From assembly GCA_964419145.1 (NCBI GenBank), contig CAYQOM010000002.1, positions 1 through 64,000 of the forward strand: DNA of 64,000 nucleotides, in the 5' to 3' direction. Positions 33,511 through 42,488 of the stretch are shown piece by piece; the stretch's first letter is position 1, and every line of letters begins with the position of its first letter. Made by a program: the position numbers and the translations under genes. The notes beneath the pieces were generated by a model, which saw only the letters and a program-made list of their open reading frames with translations, searched no databases and was not told the origin of the DNA. Origin of the DNA: UBA2336 sp964419145. Its GTDB lineage: Bacteria; Bacteroidota; Bacteroidia; Cytophagales; Cyclobacteriaceae.

Positions 33511-34604
33511 GAGGCTTGATTCAACTGTTGACGTTGTATGATTGGCAACAATACCGTGTACTGCGCTTCATCTTTGATTTGAACAGGTTTTGAAGTGAAG
33601 TATCGGTAACGTTGCCGGATATTTTCTAACCCGATTCGTGTAGAAGTGATCTTTGTGGTTGGGGAGTCTGTTTTCGTGTTAACGACTTTAAGTTGTGTAT
33701 TGTCGATAGCAGAAATGTAGATGTACAAAGGCTGCTCGGCTGTTGCCGGATTATGTTTCACAGCATTTTCAACTAATAACTGAAGCGTAAGCGGAGGAAT
33801 AACACTTAACACCAGGTTGTTTGGAACATTAATTTCCACCTGCAACGATTGCTGAAACCGAATGCGCAACAGGTAGAAGTATGATTTTACAAACTCCAGC
33901 TCTTCCTGCAGGGTAACATACCGTTTACTTTGGGTAGCTAACACATATTGGTAAGTCTGTGCTAACCTGCGAATAAATTGTTCTGCAGTTTGCGGGTCGT
34001 TATAGAGCAAGGAAGAGATGGTGTTTAAACTGTTGAACAGGTAATGTGGACTCAACTGACTTTTCAATGCTTCAAATTGAAGTTCAAGTTGCTTTCGTTC
34101 TTGTTGCAATACATCAATCTGAATTACTGCGTAATGCTTGTATGAATAAAGCAGCGAATAGATTGCGGCATAAATGAAAGAGGCCACCAGCAACAGAATA
34201 GCAAGTTTCCAGGTAAGGTCATCGTCTTGAGCATTAAAACCCCTCCATAAAATGGAAGTCTTCTCCGTTTCCGTGAGCAGCTTGCCAACCCCAATAAAAA
34301 TACTGTATGATAAAAACGTATACCCGATGAATCCAGCAAGAAATCGAAGTGCGTAATTTCGTTGCCAGGAAATTACATGGTTGAGAAACCGGTTTAATAA
34401 ATATATGATGATTCCTGTAACTGCTCCGGTTAAGGCACTGATGAGAAAACCACTTGTATGGGTGAGATTTGGAAAGCTACCGGTTTCACTGGTAAACAGG
34501 TAGCCGTACAATAAAATGCCGGCCATGCTTGCCACTAAGGCCGATCCAATAATGCTTCGGAATTTCTCCTGCATAAATGTGCGCTGGATAAACGGGGTTT
34601 TCAT
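33507..34604 (-). CDS. LytS-type membrane sensor histidine kinase
   Basis: 365 residues from the ATG at 34604; the open frame extends six codons further with a TTG. Membrane helices at about 19-38, 52-72, 86-110 and 134-155, then a coiled coil and the His_kinase domain with His187 (LKSQLSPHYLFNSLN) and ATPase box QLLVENAVKHNP, ending in TRIGLENIRQRY. Should phosphorylate the LytTR regulator at 31687-32457. Arranged repeat protein, intact kinase, degenerate kinase, regulator. Confidence 0.88.
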   Translation of the reverse strand: MKTPFIQRTFMQEKFRSIIGSALVASMAGILLYGYLFTSETGSFPNLTHTSGFLISALTGAVTGIIIYLLNRFLNHVISWQRNYALRFLAGFIGYTFLSYSIFIGVGKLLTETEKTSILWRGFNAQDDDLTWKLAILLLVASFIYAAIYSLLYSYKHYAVIQIDVLQQERKQLELQFEALKSQLSPHYLFNSLNTISSLLYNDPQTAEQFIRRLAQTYQYVLATQSKRYVTLQEELEFVKSYFYLLRIRFQQSLQVEINVPNNLVLSVIPPLTLQLLVENAVKHNPATAEQPLYIYISAIDNTQLKVVNTKTDSPTTKITSTRIGLENIRQRYRYFTSKPVQIKDEAQYTVLLPIIQRQQLNQAS

Positions 34605-34651
34605 GGCAATCGAATGTACCAATTTTGTACATCGATTGCCACTTTATTTTG

Positions 34652-36094
34652 TTAATCGATCGCGCGCAGGGCTCTGCCGTAATATGTTTCAGAACTGATT
34701 CTTTTGGCCGCCTGACGGTAAGCATCTTTGGCTTCGGTATCGCTTTGTTTTACGATGGGGGCAATGCAAGTTAACACGGTTGTCTTGTAATGATCCGAGC
34801 CGATGCTCTCCACAGCTTTGCAAATGCTTATGATTTGATTCTTTGTTAAGGATTGTGAGGCAGCCTGTTGCAGCACTACGGATACATAGTGATCGGAGTC
34901 GATACGGCCGGTAGCCAACACAAGATTCTTGAAGTTTTCATCCGATAGGTTTTGATTCTTTAATACAGATTGCAGAACAGTTGAAGCATAATGATCCGAG
35001 TTTACGGAATTACCCGTAATGCTTAGCACCTGGTTTAATACAGCTTCGTCAAGATCGGGTGTTCCGGCAACTTTGGTCAATACTGTTGTCTTGTAATGAT
35101 CGGAATTTACAGAGGCTGTGGCCTCTACAATTTTCAGTACAGCATTCCTTGAAATCCCTTTCTTATCAAGCATTTTGCTTAACACCTGTGTACGGTAGTG
35201 ATCGGAATCAATACGGGTAGCAGCCGTAGCAATATCGTTCAAAGACTCTTCCCGGATTTCGGTTTTATTCATCACGGAAATCAGTACAGAAGAGAGGTAG
35301 AAATCTGAATCAATAGTCCCAGCCGATTCAAGAATCACCTTTACCTGTTCGGGCGAAGCAGCGTATTTATCAAGTGCGGTCTTTAATACGTTTGACTTAT
35401 AATAATCAGATGAGATGTTTTGAGTGCCTTTGAAGAATGCATCAGCCGCCTCACGCGTTACCATGAGTTTACCGATATTGCTTTGCAGTAAGTTAGCGAG
35501 GTAGTAATCGGAACTAATGCTTCCGCAAAGTCCGTTAATGACAGCGGGCAGTTCACTATTGGAAATGTTTTTATCGAGCAGGAGTTTTCCATAATGTGCT
35601 TTTACGTAATCACTCTTCATTGATTTGATTTCGCTAACCACACCTGTTGCCCCTCCCTTGCGATAGAAACGGTTTACCCGACTAATGGCTCCTACCGTAG
35701 TGGTTCGCACGACTTCGGGAAGTATTTCAGCCAGCCAGTCGCGACCAGCCGGCTCCCAATCCTTCTTGGTTCGGCCTTCGTAGTACTCCTTTTTCATGCG
35801 GCCGCCACCAAGCGATTCTATGATGATAGCCCGTTTGCTTCCAAAAACCGTTTTGCTGATTTCCAGGTAGCCGTCATCGGATATCGAACTGATGTCACGG
35901 TCATCATCCGTTACCTCAATCGTGCCACGGTATTCAATATTGAAGTCTGTAAAGCCGGTATTGGTTCGCCAGCGTTTGGTGCCGTTTATAGAGGTGGATG
36001 AATAGGTTTTTGTACTCGCCTCTTGTGCCGGAAGTGATAAGGAAAGGCTCAGAAGCGTCAGTATTAGAAATCGAAGAGTTACTTTGGCTGTCAT
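34652..36094 (-). CDS. Exported protein with about nine 34-residue SDHY repeats
   Basis: 480 residues with a signal peptide (VTLRFLILTLLSLSLSLPAQ). Residues about 30-150 form a beta-rich head (WRTNTGFTDFNIEYRGTIEV). From about 165 on, helical repeats of 33-36 residues recur, each with S-[SD]-[HYF]-Y-x3-V-L: SSDYYLANLL, SSDYYKSNVL, DSDFYLSSVL, DSDHYRTQVL, NSDHYKTTVL, NSDHYASTVL, DSDHYVSVVL, GSDHYKTTVL, SSETYYGRAL. They look like a HEAT/TPR-like solenoid, but I do not recognise a named family. It is the first gene before the LytS/LytTR genes (47-bp gap), so it may feed them a periplasmic signal. Confidence 0.8.
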   Translation of the reverse strand: MTAKVTLRFLILTLLSLSLSLPAQEASTKTYSSTSINGTKRWRTNTGFTDFNIEYRGTIEVTDDDRDISSISDDGYLEISKTVFGSKRAIIIESLGGGRMKKEYYEGRTKKDWEPAGRDWLAEILPEVVRTTTVGAISRVNRFYRKGGATGVVSEIKSMKSDYVKAHYGKLLLDKNISNSELPAVINGLCGSISSDYYLANLLQSNIGKLMVTREAADAFFKGTQNISSDYYKSNVLKTALDKYAASPEQVKVILESAGTIDSDFYLSSVLISVMNKTEIREESLNDIATAATRIDSDHYRTQVLSKMLDKKGISRNAVLKIVEATASVNSDHYKTTVLTKVAGTPDLDEAVLNQVLSITGNSVNSDHYASTVLQSVLKNQNLSDENFKNLVLATGRIDSDHYVSVVLQQAASQSLTKNQIISICKAVESIGSDHYKTTVLTCIAPIVKQSDTEAKDAYRQAAKRISSETYYGRALRAID

Positions 36095-36350
36095 AGTTGT
36101 AATGCGTTTTACTACCGTTTACGGTGCAAGTATGGGGAATGGGTTTAACCCCGGGAACCATTCTGTATTGAACTGTAAAATGGGTGTAGTGAACCGACCA
36201 GTTATTGTGCCCTGATTTTGCGGAATCAGCATTTTCCCGAGTAACGGATACCACCAATTTTAAAAATCAACCACCCATGTATTCGGTTTGACTGACAGGT
36301 CCAATCCCTATATCTTGCCCTTTCAGTTCCTAATCTTAAACTTATTGTTC

Positions 36351-38048
36351 ATGAATCGATTGTACCGAATACCCCGGCAGTGGCTGGCACTTGTGCTCTG
36401 CTGGATAACCCTGGCAGCTTTTGCCCAGGAAGAGGTTAAGTTGGCTCCCGTTACCCGAACGTATGCCATCACCCATGTAAACATTATTCAAGGCCCCGGC
36501 CGAAAGGTCGATATGGGCACCGTTATCATCCGCAACGGCATTATTCAAAATGTTGGAAAGAACCTTTCCATCCCTGCAGATGCGATCGTGATCAAAGCCG
36601 ACAGCATGTACGTGTATGCCGGTTTTATTGATGGTTATTCTCGCGCAGGCGTTACAAAACCCAAGCAGGAGACAAACCGTGAGCGTCCAAAAGATCCCGG
36701 AAATCCTGACCCTGAGCAGGCTGGAATTACGCCACAGAATGATGTGCGCACGTCATTAAATCCTGCCGATAAATCGGTTGAAGATTTACGTGCCCTAGGA
36801 TTTACAACTGCCCAGGTTGTGCCGTATGGCGGTATGCTTCCGGGCACTGGCTCCATCATTCAGTTAGGTGGTGAAACGGCCAACGAGATGGTGCTGCTCG
36901 CAAATTCTGCTTTCTATTCTGAGTTAGCAGGTGCACAGCGTATGTATCCGAATACGGTTATCGGGGTTATGTCGAAATACCGTGAGCTGTATCGTCAGGC
37001 TGCACAGGCTAAAGCGTATGAAAGCATGTACGCTTCAAACCGTGCCGGACTTGAACGCCCAACCAACGATAAAATTCTGGAAGCGTTCTACCCGGTAATT
37101 GACAAGCGCGTGCCGGTATTGTTCAAAGCCGATCGTTACCTCGATGCAAACCGTGTGCTTCTTTTACAAAAAGATCTCGGCTTCAACGTGGTGCTGGGTG
37201 ATGTGAAAGATTGCTGGGATATGATCAACAAGATTAAATCAGCAAACGCAAAAGTGTTCTTGAGTCTTGACTTACCAGATGCAGTAAAAGAAGAAAAGAA
37301 AGACGAGAAGAAAGAAGAAGCTAAAGATCAAACTAATGCCGAAAAAGAAGCGTTGGAAAAACGCAAAGCCGAATCAATAGCTCAATATGTGGCACAGGCT
37401 TCGGCTTTTCAAAAAGCAGGTGTGTCTTTCGGGTTTTCAACAGCATCGGCTAAAACGAAGGATATTCCGGGTAACCTGCGCAGAATAATTGCTGCAGGAT
37501 TAACGGAAGATCAGGCGCTGGCTGCGCTTACCACTGCACCGGCACAATTGCTGGGAATTGCTGATCGTGTGGGAACCGTAGATAATGGAAAGATCGCCAA
37601 CCTGGTAATTTCTGATAAACCGTATTTTAATGAGAAAGCAAAAGTCCGGTATGTATTTGTAGATGGCGTACTGTACACGTACGAAGTGAAGGAGGAGAAA
37701 AAAGGTGATGCCAAAAACGGCAACGGAAAGAAAGCTGATCCGAATGGAAAATGGTCGTATACTACTGAAACGCCTCAAGGAAATTCTTCAGGTGTAGTCG
37801 TTATTAAGAACGAAGGCGGTACATATACCGGCACCATCACCAACAGCATGAGCGATCGTGAAACAGAGTTGAAGTCCATTATGGTCGATGGAAATGTATT
37901 GTCATTCTCTTTTGGCTTTGATGCCGGTGGAGGCTCCATGACCATTGATGTGAACTTGACTATTGATGGAACTGACTTTGAAGGAACCATGTCGGTTGGA
38001 CAGTATGGAAGTTTTCCGATGAAAGGTTCAAAAGATCCCAATCGTTAA
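36351..38048 (+). CDS. Amidohydrolase-like exported protein lacking the metal-binding HxH
   Basis: 565 residues from the ATG at 36351, directly before the signal peptide (QWLALVLCWITLAAFAQ); a TTG at 36288 is unlikely. The amidohydrolase fold is recognisable (MGTVIIRNGIIQNVGKNLSI, then AGFIDGYSRAG), but the HxH after ID is Tyr96-x-Arg98. A K/E-rich insertion lies at about 325-350. After the enzyme core (to about 465) follows a beta-rich lipocalin-like C-terminal domain (about 475-565). Probably not a metal hydrolase by itself. First of three adjacent paralogues, 12 bp before the next. Confidence 0.82.
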   Translation: MNRLYRIPRQWLALVLCWITLAAFAQEEVKLAPVTRTYAITHVNIIQGPGRKVDMGTVIIRNGIIQNVGKNLSIPADAIVIKADSMYVYAGFIDGYSRAGVTKPKQETNRERPKDPGNPDPEQAGITPQNDVRTSLNPADKSVEDLRALGFTTAQVVPYGGMLPGTGSIIQLGGETANEMVLLANSAFYSELAGAQRMYPNTVIGVMSKYRELYRQAAQAKAYESMYASNRAGLERPTNDKILEAFYPVIDKRVPVLFKADRYLDANRVLLLQKDLGFNVVLGDVKDCWDMINKIKSANAKVFLSLDLPDAVKEEKKDEKKEEAKDQTNAEKEALEKRKAESIAQYVAQASAFQKAGVSFGFSTASAKTKDIPGNLRRIIAAGLTEDQALAALTTAPAQLLGIADRVGTVDNGKIANLVISDKPYFNEKAKVRYVFVDGVLYTYEVKEEKKGDAKNGNGKKADPNGKWSYTTETPQGNSSGVVVIKNEGGTYTGTITNSMSDRETELKSIMVDGNVLSFSFGFDAGGGSMTIDVNLTIDGTDFEGTMSVGQYGSFPMKGSKDPNR

Positions 38049-38060
38049 TTTGAAGAAATT

Positions 38061-39446
38061 ATGAAGAAACTAATTATAACCTTTTTGTTTGCTGCCGCAA
38101 TAAACCTGCTTTATGCGCAGGTTGAGCGTGGCAACGTATTGATTAAAGGCGGTACCGTGTTAACCGTTACCAAGGGCACATTGGAAAATACAGATGTGTT
38201 GGTGAAGGACGGAAAGATATCACAGATTGCCAAAGGAATTGCTGCGCCTGCAGGATATAAAGTAATTGATGCAACCGGCATGTTTGTAATGCCCGGCATT
38301 ATTGATGCCCACTCACATGCGGGTATTGATGCCATCAATGAAGCTACCAGCCCGGTAACTGCAGAAGTGTTTACTGGAGACGCTGTAAATCCTTTTCAAA
38401 TCGGATTGTACCGTGCGTTAGCCGGTGGTGTTACATCCATCCACGCCATGCATGGCTCGGCCAATGCCATTGGCGGTGAGTGCGAAACTTTAAAACTTCG
38501 CTATGGTGTGAAGGATCCTGAGTTGTTGAAGATGGAAGGCGCACCGCGCACCATCAAATTCGCACTGGGTGAAAACCCGACACGTGTGCACGGTAGTGGT
38601 AACGCGATTGTTCCACGTACCCGTATGGGTGTGGAGTTTGTGATCCGCGAAGCTTTTTCTGAGGGAAAGGCGTATATGGAAAAATGGGATGCCTACAACA
38701 AAGCTAAAACACAAAAAGGATTCCGTGGCGCACCTCCTGCGTATAACAAGCGCCTCGAAACCATGGCCGATATTTTACGTGGCAACATTATCATTCACTG
38801 CCACTCGTATCGGGCCGATGAAATTTACATGTTGCTGAATGTGTGCCGCGATTTCGGAATCAAGCGCCTGGTGTTTCAACACGTGAATGAAGGCTTCAAG
38901 GTTGCTCCTGAATTGGCTGAGTATGGCGCGATGGCTTCTGTGTTCTCCGACTGGTGGGCATATAAGTTTGAAGTGTACTACTCAACTGCATACAATGCAG
39001 CTATTCTCGCTAAGAATGGTGTAACAACATCCATCAACTCCGATGATGGCGAATTGATGCGCCACCTGTATCACGAAGCTGCCAAAACTCAAAAGTATGG
39101 CCAGCTTTCAGACGATGAGGCATTAGCCATGATCACCATCAATCCCGCCAAACAGCTTGGTGTGGATAACCGCATTGGTTCAATTGAGGTTGGAAAAGAA
39201 GCTGACATAGCCATCTTTAAAAATCACCCGCTATCTATTTATACGGTACCGATGGTTACGTTGGTAGATGGTGTGGTTCGCTTTGATCGTGAGAAGGATG
39301 CCGATGATCAGCGTATTTATGTTGATCCGAAGCAGACGATTGATGTAACGCTGCATACCAGCACAGGCCACGATCATGAAACCTGTATGCAAGGCGCTGA
39401 ATACACATTTGTAAGATTGTTTGGCCTTAACCAACAAGAGAAATGA
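38061..39446 (+). CDS. Amidohydrolase-family exported enzyme (metal site intact)
   Basis: 461 residues with a signal peptide (KLIITFLFAAAINLLYAQ). Metal-binding His84-x-His86 (PGIIDAHSHAG), Lys166 (TIKFALGENP) as possible carboxylated lysine, His246/His248 (IIIHCHSY), His274 (LVFQHVNEG), and a terminal Asp in TSINSDDGELMRH. This is the complete amidohydrolase/imidazolonepropionase-like set. Periplasmic hydrolase of C-N or related bonds; substrate unknown, maybe peptide- or purine-derived. Middle of three tandem paralogues; its stop overlaps the next start (ATGA). Confidence 0.88.
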   Translation: MKKLIITFLFAAAINLLYAQVERGNVLIKGGTVLTVTKGTLENTDVLVKDGKISQIAKGIAAPAGYKVIDATGMFVMPGIIDAHSHAGIDAINEATSPVTAEVFTGDAVNPFQIGLYRALAGGVTSIHAMHGSANAIGGECETLKLRYGVKDPELLKMEGAPRTIKFALGENPTRVHGSGNAIVPRTRMGVEFVIREAFSEGKAYMEKWDAYNKAKTQKGFRGAPPAYNKRLETMADILRGNIIIHCHSYRADEIYMLLNVCRDFGIKRLVFQHVNEGFKVAPELAEYGAMASVFSDWWAYKFEVYYSTAYNAAILAKNGVTTSINSDDGELMRHLYHEAAKTQKYGQLSDDEALAMITINPAKQLGVDNRIGSIEVGKEADIAIFKNHPLSIYTVPMVTLVDGVVRFDREKDADDQRIYVDPKQTIDVTLHTSTGHDHETCMQGAEYTFVRLFGLNQQEK

Positions 39447-40738
39447 GAAAGAAATTAACGATACTGTCGGCATTGGTATTTACGGTGCTGACATTAACAT
39501 ATGCGCAAAGCCCGAAAGGAACAAAGGGAACATTTGCGTTAACCGGAGCTACGATTGAAACCGTTACGCGTGGAATAATTCAAAATGGAACGGTGATCAT
39601 CAGTGATGGTAAGATTACGGCCGTGGGCGCGAATATTTCTGTGCCGCAAGGCGCAACCGTAATCGACTGCAAAGGAAAATTTATTTATCCGGGCATGATT
39701 GATGGCGGTTCTATTCTTGGACTTTCGGAAGTGGGTTCCGATCCCCGTACGCAAGACTATAATGAAGTAGGCGATGTGGTGCCGCAAATGAAAGCACTCA
39801 CCGCGGTTAACCCGAATGCCGTGGCTATTCCGGTAACGCGTATCAGTGGTGTGACCACAACGCTGGTGGTGCCACAAGGCGGATTGTTTCCGGGCACGGC
39901 TTCATTGATCAACCTGCATGGCTATACGCCCGATCAGATGTACGCTGGTTTTGATGCGGTGGTGATGAACTTCCCGACAACCGGTCGCAGAGGATTCTGG
40001 GATCGGAGATCAGATGACGATATCAAGAAAGCTGTTGAAAAAAGTCTGGGTAAAATTAACGAGGTGTGGGAAAAGGCTATTCAATATCACAAACTGGATT
40101 CTGCTAATAAGGGCAATGTGACGTATTACCCTGAACTGGAGGCCATGCTTCCGATAGTTCGTGGCGAACGCACCTTGATTATTGAAGTAAATGCTTCTAA
40201 AGATATTCTGGCTGCTATTAAATGGACTCAGGATAAAAAGATAAATAAAGTAATTCTGTCGGGTGTGGCCGAAGGCTGGCGCGTAGCCGATGAAATCGCC
40301 AAATCAAAAATTCCGGTAATTACAGGTCCGGTAATGAACTTGCCCACACGTGAGTATGATCGTTATGACAGGGCTTATGCCAATGCTGGTTTGATGAAGA
40401 AGGCGGGCGTAACCGTTGCCCTTCAGGCAGGTGACCGAAATATGAACTACCGTAATCTTCCTTACCATGCCGGTTTTGCAGCGGCTTACGGATTGGGTAG
40501 GGAGGAAGCACTCAAATCAGTTACGATAGTACCGGCTCAGATTTTTGGTGTTGCTGATAAATTGGGTTCTATCGAAATTGGAAAAAGCGCAACCTTATTT
40601 GTGTGCGATGGTGATCCGTTCGAAACCAAAACGCAGGTACAACATGTGTTTATTGAAGGCTGGCAAATGCCTATGGTTAGCCGCCAGACTGAACTTTACG
40701 ATGAGTTTTTAAATCGTTCACCTGGTGTGAAGAAGTAA
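39443..40738 (+). CDS. Amidohydrolase-like exported protein lacking HxH
   Basis: 431 residues with a signal peptide (KLTILSALVFTVLTLTYAQ). Same fold as its neighbours (NGTVIISDGKITAVGANISV), but the metal motif reads MIDGGSILG, so both His are replaced (Gly89 and Ile91). The C-terminal segment FGVADKLGSIEIGKSATLFV is the typical composite-domain strand. Probably a non-catalytic partner of the intact paralogue whose gene it overlaps by 4 bp. Followed by a terminator at 40761-40795. Confidence 0.82.
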   Translation: MRKKLTILSALVFTVLTLTYAQSPKGTKGTFALTGATIETVTRGIIQNGTVIISDGKITAVGANISVPQGATVIDCKGKFIYPGMIDGGSILGLSEVGSDPRTQDYNEVGDVVPQMKALTAVNPNAVAIPVTRISGVTTTLVVPQGGLFPGTASLINLHGYTPDQMYAGFDAVVMNFPTTGRRGFWDRRSDDDIKKAVEKSLGKINEVWEKAIQYHKLDSANKGNVTYYPELEAMLPIVRGERTLIIEVNASKDILAAIKWTQDKKINKVILSGVAEGWRVADEIAKSKIPVITGPVMNLPTREYDRYDRAYANAGLMKKAGVTVALQAGDRNMNYRNLPYHAGFAAAYGLGREEALKSVTIVPAQIFGVADKLGSIEIGKSATLFVCDGDPFETKTQVQHVFIEGWQMPMVSRQTELYDEFLNRSPGVKK

Positions 40739-40760
40739 AAAATCAATGTAATGCGATTAC

Positions 40761-40795
40761 AAGCCAGCTTGATTTAAATCGGGCTGGCTTTTTTT
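40761..40795 (+). terminator. Intrinsic terminator after the amidohydrolase operon
   Basis: AAGCCAGC (40761-40768) pairs with GCTGGCTT (40783-40790), with a further inner GATT/AATC pairing, followed by a seven-T run ending at 40795. It lies 15 bp before the next start codon. Confidence 0.85.
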
Positions 40796-40809
40796 GTATT
40801 TTTATTCTG

Positions 40810-41721
40810 ATGAGTACACAACAACGTTGGCATCAGTTGAAGGCATTACGCATCCGCAGAATTAACATGGAGCGGATGATCAAGGATACCATTTTTATAT
40901 CATTGGGCGTGCTATCGGCTGGTTTTGGTTTGAAGGGATTCTTATTACCCAATAAATTTTTGGATGGCGGGGTGATGGGGATTTCTTTGTTGATCAATAT
41001 TATCACGAATATTAGTCTGGCGTATTTGGTTTTCTTTATCAACTTACCATTTGTGGTAATTGCCTACACTCAGGTATCCAAAAAATTTGCAGCTAAAACG
41101 CTGGTAGCGATTTTTTTGTTGGCAGTCGTGCTTCGGTTCCTTGAGTTCCCCATAATAACTTCTGATAAACTTCTAATATCTGTTTTTGGAGGTTTTTTTC
41201 TTGGTGCAGGCATCGGGCTTTCTATTCGTGGTGGCAGCGTTATTGATGGAACTGAGGTATTAGCAATTTTCAGCAGTCGTAAGACCACATTAACGGTTGG
41301 GGATTTTATTTTGATATTTAACATTGTCATCTTCTCCGTTGCTGCTTATGTGATCAATATCGAGACGGCACTGTATGCTATTCTTACTTATTTAGTAGCT
41401 TCAAAGACAGTCGACTTTGTTGTGCATGGTATTGAAGAATATACCAGTGTAATGATTGTGTCGGAGAAGAGTGAAGAAATTAAAGAGGCCATTACAAAGA
41501 AAATGGGGCGTGGCGTTACTATTTTGAAAGGAAAGGGAGGTTTTGGAAAAAAGGGTCATCAAACCCGCGAATACGATGTTATCTATACAGTTATCACACG
41601 CCTGGAGTTACAGAAAATGAAAACCGAAATTGCGAAACTGGATGAGGAGGCGTTTGTTGTTGAAAATAGTGTGAATGATATTAAGGGCGGTATGATCAAG
41701 AAGCGTCCATTGCAAGAATGA
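40810..41721 (+). CDS. YitT family membrane protein (DUF161/DUF2179)
   Basis: 303 residues. Five to six membrane helices at about 25-210 with family motifs GLKGFLLPNKFLDGGVMGIS and FLGAGIGLSIRGGSVIDGTE, then the soluble DUF2179 domain (about 220-300: VMIVSEKSEEIKEAITKKMG, RGVTILKGKGGFG). YitT proteins are inner-membrane proteins of uncertain, possibly transport, function. ATG at 40810 used; Met20 is an alternative. Convergent with the second LytTR gene, 9 bp away. Confidence 0.88.
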   Translation: MSTQQRWHQLKALRIRRINMERMIKDTIFISLGVLSAGFGLKGFLLPNKFLDGGVMGISLLINIITNISLAYLVFFINLPFVVIAYTQVSKKFAAKTLVAIFLLAVVLRFLEFPIITSDKLLISVFGGFFLGAGIGLSIRGGSVIDGTEVLAIFSSRKTTLTVGDFILIFNIVIFSVAAYVINIETALYAILTYLVASKTVDFVVHGIEEYTSVMIVSEKSEEIKEAITKKMGRGVTILKGKGGFGKKGHQTREYDVIYTVITRLELQKMKTEIAKLDEEAFVVENSVNDIKGGMIKKRPLQE

Positions 41722-41730
41722 GCCATGTAC

Positions 41731-42483
41731 TTACTCCTGAATTAATCCAATCCATTTCCTGAACTCCGGAGCGGTTTCCTTGCTTACGAAGATGTCTTCA
41801 TTCATGGCAGGCTGAAGAAAAATTTTAATCTTACCACTTTCGGGTTTGAAACGTTCTATAGCCGCCCGACTGCTGATGTATTTTCTGTTTATCCTGAAAA
41901 AGTGTTGTGAATCAAGCCTGGATTCCAGTTCGCTTAAATTCATATCGACAATAAAACGCCTGCCTTCTTTGTCGCGAACAAAAACCATTTTGTGTTCTGT
42001 ATAAAAGTAAGCGATATCAGCTATTTCAAGCGTCATGAATTCAGTTCCTTTTTTAACCACCAGGCGATGAATGGCGTTGGCGGTAGGAGGAAAGCTGGTG
42101 AGTTTCAATGCTTGTCCGGCAAAATGGTGCTCAAACCGTTTCACTTTTTCGATGGCGCGTTTCAGTTTGCTCTCGGTAATGGGTTTAAGCAGGTAATCAA
42201 TAGAGTTATATTCAAATGAATCCAGCAGGTATTTGTCGTATGCCGTGGTGAAGATCACGGGAAATTCAACCGCACATTTTTTGAAAATTTCAAATGAGTG
42301 GTCATCTGAAAGCTGAATATCTACAAAAGCTACATCAGGATGTGGGTTTGTCGTTAACCAATGTATTGAGCTCTTCACACTTTCCAGCCTACCAACAATT
42401 TCAACATCCGGAACCAGTCGGCTGATCATCTCTTCCAGTTTTTCGCGAGCCAGTTTTTCGTCTTCAATGATCAGAATGCGCAT
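41731..42483 (-). CDS. LytTR-family response regulator (second pair)
   Basis: 250 residues: receiver (1-120) with Asp55 (VAFVDIQLSDDHSF) and Lys in DYLLKPI; LytTR domain at about 145-248 (VVKKGTEFMTLEIADIAYFY, FFRINRKYISSRAAIERFK). Starts 5 bp after the kinase stop, so one transcript. Distinct from, but similar to, the regulator at 31687-32457. Confidence 0.9.
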   Translation of the reverse strand: MRILIIEDEKLAREKLEEMISRLVPDVEIVGRLESVKSSIHWLTTNPHPDVAFVDIQLSDDHSFEIFKKCAVEFPVIFTTAYDKYLLDSFEYNSIDYLLKPITESKLKRAIEKVKRFEHHFAGQALKLTSFPPTANAIHRLVVKKGTEFMTLEIADIAYFYTEHKMVFVRDKEGRRFIVDMNLSELESRLDSQHFFRINRKYISSRAAIERFKPESGKIKIFLQPAMNEDIFVSKETAPEFRKWIGLIQE

Positions 42484-42488
42484 GACAG

